From Cylindrobasidium torrendii FP15055 ss-10 (Eukaryota; Basidiomycota; Agaricomycetes; Agaricales; Physalacriaceae), in the NCBI GenBank assembly GCA_000934385.1, contig KN880636.1, forward strand, positions 1 through 44,102: 44,102 nt of DNA. The letters are read 5' to 3'. The position numbers were made by a program, and so were the translations under genes. Positions within the stretch are counted from its first letter, which is position 1. Each line of letters begins with the position of its first letter. Below are positions 1 through 15,249 of this stretch, piece after piece. The notes below the pieces were generated by a model that worked only from the letters and a program-made list of their open reading frames with translations, did not search any database and was not told the origin of the DNA.

Positions 1-153
1 CTCCAGGCATCCAAGGCTACCAAATACAAGGCCCGCTCGATTTCACGGCTTTCCATTGACCTAAGAAATGCGAAAAAGCGCATTTCTGAGCTTGAGCAAG
101 AAGTGCAACGTATGAGTGATAGTGGCAGAGCTATACTAGTTATTAGTGCTTGA
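1..153 (+). CDS. 3' end of a coiled-coil ORF (5' partial)
   Basis: The frame is open from base 1 to a TGA at 151-153 and gives 50 residues. The middle (IDLRNAKKRISELEQEVQRM) has a heptad-like spacing of hydrophobic residues rich in Lys, Arg and Glu, as in a coiled coil. No family is recognised. The start lies outside the window. It could be the last exon of a real gene or of a transposon-derived protein; the short length makes chance possible. Confidence 0.35.
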   Translation, partial: LQASKATKYKARSISRLSIDLRNAKKRISELEQEVQRMSDSGRAILVISA

Positions 154-827
154 CACGCACGGGGACATTACTGTGACAATTTTTATGCTGTATTATTGAA
201 GACGATTGAATTATATATTTACGTGCTTAGAAAGAAAAGATTGTCGCGGGTTGCTTATATACTACCGTCCACCTCCAGTCCACTGTTGTTTGGCGCGTCG
301 GAAACCCGGTCCGATCGGCTCACGCGAGTCTCGCGCGAGACGCACACGAGCGGATCTGTGTACCCGATTCACAGATCGCTTACCCCTTGCATGGTGGCAA
401 TGAGAAGTGCACGCGCCACTGATCGATCGCGTTTATTGAAGCCGGCCGCGGGTCAGAAGTGCCGGACGCCTCAAATCTCGCTCAGCGACACTTTCGTGAT
501 GCTCTAAAAGAATCGATACGGCGCATTATCTACCTGCCACAGATGATAAATGTACTTTGGAGTTTTTCTGGCTTGAAATTCGTAACTTGAAGGCTATATA
601 AGTATGTCCTTCATAGTATGGTTGGGCGTCTGCGGCTGCTCGGTTGATCTTCTCAAGATTACTACAATTCTGTCAGCTTCGGCGCTGTTTACACTGACTG
701 ACCAATTCAAGCTAGATGCTAATCACGAACTACTTAGTTCGCGGTAGCTCATGACAGACTTAAATGGCGAATCACAGGATACATGCCCATGCAATAGGCC
801 CAGAGACTCCCCATTCCCTTCCTCATA
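154..827. other. Intergenic, promoter side of old yellow enzyme A
   Basis: No gene is supported; the short open frames here look like chance. A TATA-like stretch (TATATAAG, 595-602) lies about 230 bp before the ATG at 828 and may serve the downstream old yellow enzyme gene. Confidence 0.4.
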
Positions 828-2053
<1,226 letters not shown>

Positions 2054-2297
2054 AAACTTCATGTATTGATGCGCCAGAGATGTATCATCGCAGGATTGAT
2101 GTATATAATGATATATGATGGACTGAAAACTCCTCTGCGAACGTGCACAGAGCTATGCTCAAACACCTGGGGGGAAATGAGGCGATGTCCGCGGAAAAGA
2201 GCAAAGAACAGACTGAAGGCGAGCATGATTGCATGTCCGGGGATATCCAAGCATACAGGAGGCGCATCTTGCATGGAAAAGCCCAGAGAGCCCCCCT

Positions 2298-2897
2298 TTA
2301 AAACGACATGTCCTCCGCCTTGGGAGCGGCGTTCACCTTCCAGACACTCTTTCGTGTTGTAGTAGGGGCGTCCTCGTCACTTCCTCCTTCCGCGTCGGTT
2401 GCACGCAAAGACGGGACAATGCCCAAGGATGCGCAAAGCGCTTTATACCGAGACCTAATGAGTCGTAAAAGCCTCGAGATGTCCATGTTGGCATTGGTTT
2501 CCGCATCTTCCTGAGACGGATTCACGCTTGGGAATTTGGAGATGAGGTCGAGAAGATGGGTAATATGGTGCGTAGCACGTCTGATAGAGGTTATCTTGGG
2601 ATGAGAAAAGAAGATGGAAGGCTAACTAACGAGTCTTGTTTTCCCTGCATCTCAAGAACACTTCGCCATGTCTTGCAAAGTCCCTCATAAAACCCGAGCT
2701 CCTCCCACATCTCAAAGCCCTTCTCGCGCCCAAGCGCACGGCCTTCGATGAGGCCATGGATGCGGCCGTGCTCATAACCGTCAGTATAGCCTGCATCGTA
2801 GAAACTTTGGGAAATGGATGTTCATAACAGTTGCATACTTGATTGAGTGCGCTTACTCTTGCTCGACGTGTACAAGAGATTCTAAATCAAAGTCCAT
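2298..2897 (-). CDS. LTO1: LTO1/ORAOV1-like Fe-S protein assembly adaptor
   Basis: Three exons on the minus strand (2857-2897, 2631-2804, 2298-2580) encode 165 aa. Residues about 14-55 carry the Yae1/Lto1 signature of regularly spaced glycines (FYDAGYTDGYEHGRIHG, then EGRALGREKGFEMWEELGFY), a deca-GX3-like helical repeat. In yeast, Lto1 and Yae1 form an adaptor that brings the ABC protein Rli1 to the cytosolic Fe-S targeting complex for ribosome-related functions. The C-terminal half is less conserved and partly acidic. The protein ends in Met-Ser-Phe, which resembles the C-terminal tripeptide recognised by the targeting complex. The gene converges with old yellow enzyme A, with stops 245 bp apart. 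The family call rests on the glycine pattern and length. Confidence 0.85.
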
Positions 2898-3276
2898 GTT
2901 TGTGAGATGGTGGGATGGAGAAGAGGAATATTTTGATCGATCAGCATTAGTAATGCAAAGTGAGCCACCTCCTAGCTGCCTCAAACTGTGAGCTACTGCA
3001 CTGACTACAGTAGATGCCACTAGCTAACACCCTGAACGAAATTCTTTCTTGCCGGATTCTACATCACGGTACAGGTCTGGTACAAGTCAGACTGAAATCT
3101 CCGCGCGCGCGAATTTCAAAACCATGCTCGATTCCGTGCGGTAAAGATAGGTGACCACAGCTTCAAAAACATGACAGCCATAAATGAAATAGTGCGAATA
3201 TAATGCGCGTGCATTTAGATTATGCAAAATCCTGGTAGATGTATGAAAATGCGAATTCCAACGGATGATATCCTGT
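2898..3276. other. Intergenic between AVT3-like stop and LTO1 start
   Basis: Both neighbours are on the minus strand, so this holds the transporter's 3' untranslated region and the LTO1 promoter. No further gene or clear repeat is seen. Confidence 0.4.
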
Positions 3277-5492
3277 TTATACGCCACCCGCGACATCACA
3301 CCTGCCTGGGGCGGCAGGCGGCACAGGCTCAAGCATGAGCTTAATGGTCTGCACAGACGTGTACACGGCCGCAATCATCCCGAACACCATCATTGCCAGA
3401 TCCTTCGCCTTCTCGCCGCGCGTGCGCGAAACAGCCTTGTAGTGAAGCATAGCTGGGTACACGTAGCAAAGCGGGACGCTGGAGGCAATCTTAGCACGGG
3501 GCCCATAGATGACAAACAAGCGGAAACTCACCAAGCAAAGCAACCAACGAAGGCCACAAATTTGTCCAGATCCGCCGCACCCAACCAACTGATAATAGCC
3601 GTCACGCCCACACAACACCACCTAAACAAGTTCTTCAACCACTTCACCCGCGTGCTCGTCTTTCCGCTCCGTACGAACAACCCATTCTCCATAATCCTCA
3701 CTGCGGGGAACAGCTGCAGGGGCACCGAAAGCATGATTGCCAACGAATAGAGGAACTGCACGGCTTGTACCATCGGCTTCTTGGTGTCCAGATTGACGAG
3801 GACAACGGTCTGGATATCCGCGCCAAACGTGAGGTATGCAAGCGCACCAGCGCCACCAAACAGAATGGTGAGTCCGAGCATGACCCATGAAATGACCTTG
3901 GGAAATTTCTTGGGCTCGCGCATGGCATCCGTGATAGGGATAACGAGGCCAATGCCTTCGAAGGAGAAGACAGCAGTACTGAGTAACGATAAGCATTGAC
4001 GCACGTGCAGACTGCAAATAGCTTACCCAACGAAAAGCGGGAAATCCTTAGGGTTGAATAATTCGACTGGACGCGTACCGCGCTGTGCGATAAGTGTCAC
4101 CTCGCTTGAGAAGATGTAGATGAGGCCAGCGAGGATGAAGGCGTCCGCGACGAGGGCGGTCGTGCTGAGCTTGGCCAAGTCCCGAATGAGGACGAGAGGG
4201 AGGAATATGACTGCCTGGATGATGATGAAGTACTGTATGCCGATGACCTGGGCACAGTGGGTTATGCCCTGTACAAAAGCTTGGAGGTTCTCTGAGACAA
4301 AGATGATATACGCGCCGCAAAAGCCAATTTGGGACACGACAATAGAGCCCAGGATGAGCATGCGCATCCAGTTTCCGTATAATGTCCCGCCAATGTCTCC
4401 AAAACTGCCGGATACGACGAATTTTGTGCGAACAAGTAGGATGAAGGAGTACAACGATACTGCAGCGATGAACACGAATAACAACGACGAAAAAAGGATG
4501 CCGCCGTTGTAGAATCCACGGCCGAGGAACAGAACACCGGTGCCGATGAATGCTTTGAGCAACATGAGTACTGCTTGTGTAACAGTAGCTGTTCCATGGG
4601 GTCCAGGAGACGTAGCCCGGCGCTTTGACCGCGATCTGGAGCGTGAAGAAGGTTTAGCACCAAGCAATGGTGCCTCTTCTGTGGGTTCCAGCTCTGCAGG
4701 TGCGTCTGTGTCCTCTTCCTCGTCTTCCTCCAGATCTTCACCAGCCTTTGATAGGTTAGACAAGAAGATAAACAGTGAATAAGACATACAAAGTGGCCGA
4801 AGAGATAAAGGAAGTCGATGAAGTTGTGTGCAAACTGGGGCTCTTCGCCGGACTCTGCCACAGAGTGTAGCATCACATAGTTGCGGCGGAAACCTCCCGG
4901 TTCGTGAATGTGCTCGAAAGCCGGATCCACTGGGGCAGGAGTCGCGGCGTATGACGCGGCGCGCGACCGGGCCTTGCGCTGATTGTATTTGTAGATATCG
5001 TGGCTGGAGATTTGGTTAGGAAGATACAAGGAATAGGAAAGGCACGCACGTTACGTCCGCACCAGGCACTTCATAAGGTATAGGGAAGGCCTCTGACTCG
5101 TCCGTGCTCGTGCTCGTGCCGGGCAGGTCCGTACTACTTTGTTTGCGTTCATCTTTGTGGACGAGATGGCGACGCAGCACACGTAGTTTTTCCTCCTCCG
5201 GAAGCTCCTCCAAATTAGGCGGTAGCCCGTTCTCCTCTGGTTGGGGTTGTGACACGCTGATGCCACCGACACTGGGAGCAGAGCCATTGCTGGGAGCACC
5301 AAACGAGTTGGCGGGAGATCCAGTCCGTAGTGGTACTGAGCGGGGTGGGATGGACAGTGACCCAGGTGTCGTTCCAGTTGCGCCATATTGTGCTCGTAGC
5401 GCGCGGAGTTCAGGCGTCCCAATAGGCGTCGAATTTGCACTGGAGCTTTCGGGCATCGCAGGCCGCCCGCGTATATTTACTGGTGTCGACAT
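3277..5492 (-). CDS. AVT3: Vacuolar amino-acid transporter, Avt3/Avt4-like
   Basis: Five exons (5050-5492, 4790-5003, 4027-4745, 3532-3978, 3277-3478, minus) encode 674 aa. The first 270 or so residues are hydrophilic: a Ser/Pro/Gly-rich N terminus, the GADVTHDIYKYN motif typical of fungal Avt3/Avt4, and an acidic stretch followed by an Arg/Ser cluster. The rest is the Aa_trans domain, starting near residue 276 with LLKAFIGTGVLFLGRGFYNG, with about 10-11 hydrophobic segments. TAVFSFEGIGLVIPI and PLCYVYPAMLH are further conserved stretches. Family members export neutral amino acids from the vacuole lumen to the cytosol. The first donor (GTGCGT at 5049) was chosen because it alone keeps the VTHDIYK motif in frame. 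Avt3 versus Avt4 cannot be separated here. Confidence 0.92.
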
Positions 5493-5919
5493 GGTCGTTG
5501 TAGCAAGTCAAGAGGAGGAGAATGATCGCAATGCCCGTCCGCGATTACGGTGCTCGGTCCGATTATCCGATTATGCTCGGGGACCCTAATGTGCCTTTCT
5601 TTTCCTTCTCTTTCGTCCTGACAGCCGGATTCGAGCCGCTTGCGGCAGTTCCCCGTATGCAACCTGTAAGCGATACATTTACTCCGGTATCTGCCTTGAT
5701 TGTCTTGTACGGAACCAATACAATTAAAGGCTTCCCTACACGGCTCTCTAACAATGCTTCGTTTTCATAGACACAATGTCTCCTTCTTTCTCATGCTTTT
5801 CCCGTCCAACCTGCACACGCGGGTGACCTGGCGTAGTAACAGCAAGTTTTCGAACACAATTTGTCAATTGCCTGTATCATCCTTTATTCTACTCAGAAGG
5901 GATGACTCTGAATCAATTT
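5493..5919. other. Intergenic between AVT3-like start and old yellow enzyme B stop
   Basis: Both flanking genes are on the minus strand, so this holds the AVT3-like promoter and the 3' flank of old yellow enzyme B. No gene is supported. Confidence 0.4.
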
Positions 5920-7239
<1,320 letters not shown>

Positions 7240-8022
7240 GTCGAGCTTCGATGCGAGTGTTGATGGAGGGATAACCGACAAAGTCTACCATTTATAGCCA
7301 TTGACGCTCTCGTTGCTCATTGCTCGCTTCAGGTGCTTACTGAGATCCAACAACTGATTTATAAGTGAAAACAATACAACTGCAATATAATCTTGTCGGA
7401 TGGCGGATGTGCATGGCCGGAAATTGACAGTGACTTCCGCCAAGCGACCCAAAAGTCAGCGATTTCTCACCGTTGCGCCCGCCGTTTGATTCTATCATAG
7501 CAGGAGCATTCGTCAGATCAATGATTTCAAATCATCGAATTCGGAGTGGTTGTCCTGAGCATGCTATGTCCAGGCAGTCCAGTGGCGCGATGTGGGGCAT
7601 ACGTAGGGAGTTCTCACTTCAAAATTCCATATAAAATGCATGTTTTCTACGTACATACATAGCACAGAAGGGCGCAGAATGTGAAGCACCTACGCTCTTT
7701 AGACGCAGTTGCGAGATGTGCTTTACGACTCGTCCTTGGGACTACAGCTCTTTACAGCCACAGTAAGCGCACTGGGTGAGTCGACCTCTACTCTCTTATT
7801 CATCCTGGTAGTAGTATATTCTTGAGGCTCGTCGGACGGACGGCTTCTTCAATTCATAGAGGTACTTTGACTCGATCGAGATCCACTATCTTCACTCATG
7901 ACATATAAAACCACATTCATAACACAAACTAATGTTCCACCGTGCTTTCTATACTTCTGGCCGCCGACGTTTTAAAATACGTGACCAAACAACCAGTAGA
8001 TCTTTTTTCCTCTAAAAACGGT
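7240..8022. other. Intergenic between old yellow enzymes B and C
   Basis: No gene is supported over 783 bp. It should contain the copy B promoter and the 3' flank of copy C. A minus-strand TATA-like element (TATAAAT, 7357-7363) lies about 118 bp before the copy B start. An 11-mer at 7334-7344 is also found upstream of copy C. Confidence 0.4.
7357..7363 (-). promoter_or_regulatory. TATA-like box of old yellow enzyme B
   Basis: TATAAAT read on the minus strand, about 118 bp upstream of the ATG at 7239. Assigned by sequence and distance only. Confidence 0.35.
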
Positions 8023-9368
<1,346 letters not shown>

Positions 9369-9770
9369 GCTGAGAGGGTGATGAAAGATTTCTGCGAATA
9401 ACATGGTGATTATACGGTATTCGTCTTTTATACATTTGAGTCAACACGTACAACGGGCAGCCACAAAATTTCCCCACTCATAATCCGGACCGACGCGATC
9501 AATTCCCCACTCAAACCCCGCAATGGACAAAGCAACTGCTTACTGAGCTGAGTTAGAGCTGAGCATGGCTGTGTCAGCTCGAACCTCGATTTACACATAC
9601 AAATCAGAATTCCAAGAGATAAGAATTCGAAGGTCTCGAGTATTCACGGACCTCTACTGATGGCATACATAAGAATTGGCTGAGCGTGGCTGCATGTCTG
9701 ACGTTGATGCAAGGTGTGCATTATGCACAGAGAATCATGCAAATTGATCGTGTAACTATGCCTCTGTATT
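9369..9770. other. Intergenic between old yellow enzyme C and the Apd1-like gene
   Basis: Copy C promoter plus the 3' flank of the Apd1-like gene. It contains a minus-strand TATA-like box (9426-9432) and the 11-mer shared with the copy B promoter (9537-9547). No gene is supported. Confidence 0.4.
9426..9432 (-). promoter_or_regulatory. TATA-like box of old yellow enzyme C
   Basis: TATAAAA on the minus strand, about 58 bp upstream of the ATG at 9368. Assigned by sequence and distance only. Confidence 0.4.
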
Positions 9771-11123
9771 TTACCAGTCGTTCAAACTGCTACAGCCAGG
9801 ACGTGAGATATTGATTCCTCCTCGAAGAAGGTTTGGGAGAATCTTCCCGCCCTCGATGGTCTGCTCGACAATGGCGTTGACTTCGTGCGTTGTCACCCGT
9901 CCATACCACACACCCGCTCCTTGCGGAGTATAGATCTTTGTAATGACCGTCAGAAGGGTTCCGAAAATGATTCGAGGGATGTTTACTTACGATGACATTC
10001 CCAGCATACTTGTGCCCCCCGATGTGGGAGACTTGCACAATGAGAGCGCGTTTCTCGTTAGGAAGCTCCTTCAGGCGGGATAATATGCGCGTTTCGCGTG
10101 CCTCTGCGTCTATGGCTTCCAGAGGTTCGTCTGTCGGATGCTCCAACTGTGTATCGATAGTCCACCCCTTGCTTCCCATGTTGTTCGTGAACTCTGCACG
10201 CCTATCAAAACTAATGCAGCGGATTGTAGAAAACCAAATAGACGTACCGTGTTCGAGCTTTGCAGCAGCAATAGCGCACCGTTTATCGCGTTTCTTGTGC
10301 GAACCTGTACAAGTTTAAGTCAACCTAAGGTCTCCTTTCTGCAAAGGTATGACCGCACAAAGAAGGATAACGCAGGAATACGGAATGGCCCATGTCCTGA
10401 GCGTGCTGCCTTGCGGTGACGCCCCAACGAGACCAAGATGTGGATCCAGTGTTTCATCCCACAGCTTCTGTGCTCCCTCTTGTGTCTCTGGTACGTTCGC
10501 CACAACTTTGTAGTCGGGAAACACGAGCACCGTTTGCAGATCGGGATCATCAGATATTGTGCAATGACTCCCATTCAAGGCATCGACCTTTCTCTCTGAA
10601 GAGGAAGCATAGATTCCGGAAACGCCGGAGGACTTAGGGGGCGCGGAGGAAGAGGACGTGGCCACATCATGGGCACTGGTAGCATTGCTGTGGGACGTTG
10701 CATGGACGTGGCCAAGCAGCGATGCAAGCGAGCCGGGTACATCATGCACCTTGCGCTCCCAGTCTGTCTTCCCCGTAGAAATGTATACCTGAGGGAAGAG
10801 GAGGGAATATCAGGCTGGTGGTGTAACAAAAGGCAAGGGGACACATACTTGACGCCTGTAGCGCTTCACCGAACCCAGCATTTGGCTTGTCATGTCGACG
10901 GAAAATCTAGAACCGTAGCTTTCGTGTCCTGGAGCGATAGCTTAGCTTGGCATAAACAATATGTCCAAGCCAAAGACGCACCTTCTTCGCACGGATCGCC
11001 ACACCCGCGACATTCTGCTTCAGAAACTGGCACCGCCGCTGTCTTCAGCTTGTCGAATGAGGGATCCTGTTTTCCATCAGACTGCTGCGAGTGACCAAGG
11101 AGTCCACTGAGTCTTGACAGCAT
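9771..11123 (-). CDS. Sucrase/ferredoxin-like protein, Apd1/Aim32 family
   Basis: Six exons (10982-11123, 10849-10928, 10359-10788, 10248-10304, 9991-10193, 9771-9935, minus) encode 358 aa. The N-terminal part has C-x2-C-x3-C (CRGCGDPC, Cys38/41/45) and SVDMTSQMLGSVKRYRRQVY, VYISTGKTDWERKV, both typical of the family. The thioredoxin-like ferredoxin part has CSHKKRDKRC (Cys218, Cys227) and VSHIGGHKYAGNVI (His293, His297). In yeast Apd1 and Aim32 such Cys2/His2 residues bind a [2Fe-2S] cluster in a non-Rieske way; the same is inferred here. Exon 4 is only 57 nt. The middle (about residues 105-150) is Ser/Ala-rich and not conserved. The protein ends in Asn-Asp-Trp, like the Trp-ending tails of cytosolic Fe-S clients, which favours an Apd1-type cytosolic protein over mitochondrial Aim32. 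Confidence 0.9.
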
Positions 11124-11934
11124 CTTGGAGGTTGTTAACTCAGAACTTGCAGCGTCACGGTCCTTTTATTAGGGGGGTGAGGCGGCTGACGCGGTCGCGC
11201 GGCATTTCGGATCCACCAGCTCTTGCGAGGCGCAGTCCCCAGAAGTGAGAGTTACAGTGTACAATGGAATTGGGTGGATCCCAAGTTCTATTGCTCGGCA
11301 TGATGGTAAGCTTCGAAGTCAGCGGGCTGCGGTCCCGATCACTTGCGAGAATTGCCAAATAGGATGCAAAGTCCTCTCATGCACTAAAATTAATTTCAGT
11401 CAATGATCTATTCGATTGCCCTCCTACCTAGCGCCATTTCTTTGGCTTTATAATATGCAACACCAAAGCAAAGCACAGTTATCAGTCGATTTATAGTACT
11501 TTACTAGCTTTGCCGCCCTCAGGAAAGAATTTATCCGAGATTATCCAATCGTAGTGAGTCATGACAATGCTGATAGGTGCTATCTAGTATGTATCTATAA
11601 GTGATGTCTGCATCCTATAGACAGTACTCAAGCAAAACTCGGAAGGCTGTCCAAGTGCTATATACTAGAGGAGAGGTTGACAGTTTTGATGCAAGAAGAG
11701 TGTCTTGTATTCAGAAATTGGGTACATCGTATTCTCGATGTATTCACTGATTGTGGCCTGACGCATAAAAATGTGGGAGAACAATACTCGACCCTCGGGG
11801 CTGACCAGGATGCGTCACATTCTCCACGTGATCGTGTATCCCACTGTGCCACGGGCCCGCGACTCCGAGTTGATGACGATGACTGGACTCAGGAATCCGT
11901 TTAATGTTATCACAGCGCTCTGATTGTCTCCCTC
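11124..11934. other. Divergent intergenic region
   Basis: Lies between the starts of the Apd1-like gene (-) and the F-box-like gene (+). No coding frame with family features is seen; the sequence is AT-richer than the flanking exons. It probably holds both promoters. Confidence 0.4.
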
Positions 11935-12886
11935 ATGTCCTCAAATGTCCAGCATGGTCTTCCTGTCGAGATTCTCATTGATATATTTCTATGGGTCGCA
12001 GTCATAAAGCCTGTCCAAGTGAAGCGCCTTTGTCTCGTTGCTCGAGCCTTCAGAACATGGTCAGTTTGCCCTCAAAGCCATTGGATTCATCATGATACTA
12101 GCTTTTAGCATCCAACCCGAACTGTACAGAACGGTTGTGTTATCCTCTGTGGAATCCGCTTTATGCTTTCTTCGCACAATTGAAACATCCTCGAACCCCG
12201 ACTTCTCCCAATATACATCAACCCTTATATTTCGAAAGGCAAAATCGCTCCCCGGCTCGAGCGAGGTCCTCGACATTCAAAGCCATAACCGCATTCTGAC
12301 GCGCTGCTCCGGTCTTCGGTCACTCTTTTGGTGTACGGGAATGGGGCTCCGTTCCAAAGAACTTCCTCCGACGCCCAATCTTCGATATCTATCCGTCATG
12401 ACGGTGTACGAGCTCGGACAGTTCACCTTACCGCCCACAGTCACCCATCTATCCATCTATCACGTCGACGACATATCTCTCCGCGGACACTCTCGCCAAT
12501 GGCGCGTTATCGCCAACCATCCCTCGCTCACCCACGTCGCCGTTTGGATGCGAGAAACCACGAGATCTTCCCAAGACAATGTTGCAATGAAGGTGGCAGG
12601 GTGGTCTGCCACATGCAAAAATCTTCAAATGCTTGTCGTTGCCATTGAGGATTCACCGCTGAATTATACAGCAGGTGACGGTATCGCCGACGCTGCTCGA
12701 TACCATAATCGCATTGTCCCAATGGGATTGTACAGTTTCATTCCTGATAACCATCCCTGGCTACCGAGAGAACGTACGAGAAACATAGACGCACTCTTTG
12801 GATATGATTATCCTGTACCAGGCGAAGACGACATCTGGACGCGGACAGAGCGTATACGGAGTAGCCGGACAAATGGCCCTGCTTAA
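11935..12886 (+). CDS. F-box-like protein
   Basis: Two exons (11935-12059, 12109-12886) encode 300 aa. The N terminus reads LPVEILIDIFLWVAVIKPVQ, then KRLCLVARAFRTW, the usual F-box-like form in Agaricomycetes, joined by a 49-nt intron to PELYRTVVLSS, which normally follows the F-box in these proteins. The rest contains leucine-rich stretches (LRYLSVMTVYELGQFTLPPT, VTHLSIYHV) but no countable LRR repeat. F-box proteins link substrates to SCF ubiquitin ligases; no target can be named. Without the intron, exon 1 runs into a TAG at 12106-12108, so the intron is required. Confidence 0.75.
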
Positions 12887-13131
12887 CTTTCAATCTTCCT
12901 GCTATAACAAACAACCTTTTTTGGCCTCGTCTCCTCTTGAACTCACGAAATGAAGGATTGGGCTGCAGTCTATCTAGTACTACATGAAAACATACTGCCT
13001 TACACACGGTCAACGTGCGCTCACACATAGCCAGGTTATTAGCCTGGTTAACACACGCCAGATTATACCATTGAACATACCGTAAAGTATCAAGCCTCCG
13101 TACCCCTACAAATACCTAAAGCGAGTTTTTT

Positions 13132-15249
13132 CTACGTGTTGGCCCAACACGCATCAACCCACGCAAGTATATCCCTGGCCATTTTCATGCCCTCCTTCTC
13201 TCTCCGTAACGCGGTCTTGACACCGTCCTTCCTCCCCTTATCCTTTGCATCCTTGCCCTTCTCGTATGCCTCACTCACAGCGTCGGCCCAGTCTCCGCCC
13301 TCGTACTGGTCGCGCGATAGTTCCACACCGACACCCTGCTTTTCCAGAAGCAAGCGGAGGCCATGCTCTTCGACAAAGATGGGTCGCGAGACTATGACCA
13401 GTTAGGCGCGGGTATGGAGAGAACACAAAGAGAGCCACCATAAACAAAGGGCGTCTGCACGTTGATACACTCCGATACAGTTCCATAGCCCTGAAAAACC
13501 GTCGATGCTCAAGTTACAGGCTGCAAGTGTAGCCGACATACCAGCTTTCCTAACACCACATCTCCAATAGCTGTTAAGTCCGGCATGTAGACATCTCTGG
13601 GCGCAATGTAGAATCCCTCCGGCAACTCCTCGTCGCCCTGTGAGAGCCATTGCTCCTTGGTCACCCCGCAGATGATGGCAATCCACGTTTCGTCAGGCAA
13701 TAGCAGCGCTTCTGTGTCGTCCGGCGCAGAAGACATTGACACTTGTTCTATCCGCGGGGTTGGGGGTATCATCGAGAACGACGGAAAGCTCGGCGTAGAG
13801 GTCGAGGTAGGACTCTTGGGAGATACGCCCAGCGTCGGTGTCGGCTTGAAAGCAGGCGGGGCTCCAGGTATCCAGATGTGCGTCGAGGTGGCAAGGCGTG
13901 GAGACGTGAGGAGGTCAGGCACTGGTTCAGAAGGCGGAGTCTGAGGCAGGTCACCATCGAAAGCAGACATATCGTAAGTAGGTTCATAGATTCCAAGAGC
14001 CCTAAGTTGCCTCTGAAGCATATCGTCTTCGTCCTCCATAGGTGAGCCTAATAGGACACTAGCTAGCCCGAGACCGATTGCAGGTGACTGAGTAGGTGTT
14101 GGGGCAGTGGGTGCGGTCACGCTGTTCCTGCGAGTGCGCGGACGGCTGTTGGCCCGGCTAGGAGGACGTACAACTTGGCCACCAAATGAAACGACCAAGA
14201 TCTTCGAGTCATGCAGTTGTTGTGGTACACCAAGGCGTTGGAGAAATGCAGAACGGCCCATGTCGGTGTAGATATCGACGTTAGGATTGCGCACGAGAAG
14301 CGGGGCTCGGCGGACGATGCGCGATATAAGTTTCTGCGATAATGGCGACTCGGGAGGGAAAGGTAGCGGTGGCCATAGCTCGCTCGATGCGTCGGGGTCG
14401 CGTTTGCTCAATATCCGTGCGACGTAGGGATGCAGATCACCAGTTTCAGGAGATACCCAAGATGAGGCTGGGAGACCAGGAGCCAAAGCAAACGAAGGAA
14501 TTGGGATATTGCCAGGAAGAGTAAGGAGTAGATCTGCTGCGCGGTATCCAGCGTGGATTTGGTCAACAAGAGGCATGAGTTCCTCTTCAGAAATAGGATC
14601 ATCGGGAATGAAGGCGTCGAATAACCTGAACGGATCAAGCTCGTCTTCAGGCTCTGCAATCGTAGTAGCAAGATAACTGTAGACTGAGTCGAAAGTGAAG
14701 TTTGTAATTAAAGCGGAGGGGATGCCTGCGCGTTTGGCGGCAAGACTAGACAGAAATGAGCATGGAAGCCGTACTGGGCGGCGGTGACACACCATCCTAG
14801 AAACGCGGCATCGCTTAAAACACAGCGAGCGCCTATACCCTGGAGAAACTCGACTTCATTGGATAGGAGATCCTCTTTTCGTGATAAAAAGTTCTTGAGT
14901 ACGTTCACGCTTTCACGGCGGTCGACGCGGTATCTGCATCAGTATTAGTGCGCTCCACCAAGCCAACAAGAAAATGCTGCGAACGCTAGCGGCTGGACAA
15001 CGACAGGGTCAATTTCCGCACGGCGATAGTGGGCGCCTAGCGCGATGCTCTCAGAAAATACGTGTTCCGGGGCGGAGGAGACGATATGGACAGAAGGTCG
15101 CTGTTCAGTTGGCAAAGTTAAAAGGTAGCTAGTAAAGGCGGAAACGCGTGTAGCGTGACCATAGCCTAGCAAGTCATTAGATTTAAACATTTAAAAAAGC
15201 GAAAATATAACTCGCCATGGCCGGAGCAGTAATATGCAAGGGTGGTCAT
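13132..15249 (-). CDS. GT-B glycosyltransferase-like protein (L-arabinokinase N-terminal type)
   Basis: Six exons (15216-15249, 14985-15165, 14793-14933, 13542-14745, 13439-13490, 13132-13391, minus) encode 623 aa. The N-terminal half has AYYCSGHGYGHATRVSAF, the glycine-rich loop of glycosyltransferases related to the N-terminal domain of plant L-arabinokinase, then DPVVVQPLAYRVDRRES and LSDAAFLGCLAAKRAGIPS. The C-terminal half has KLGYGTVSECI and FVYVSRPIFVEEHGLR, the usual acceptor/nucleotide-sugar end of the GT-B fold. A Pro/Ser/Thr-rich segment of about 160 residues (roughly 312-470) splits the second domain after VVSFGGQVV. Intron 1 needs a GC donor (15215-15214) to join SGHG to YGHATR. 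No kinase domain follows. Sugar donor and acceptor are unknown. Confidence 0.8.
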
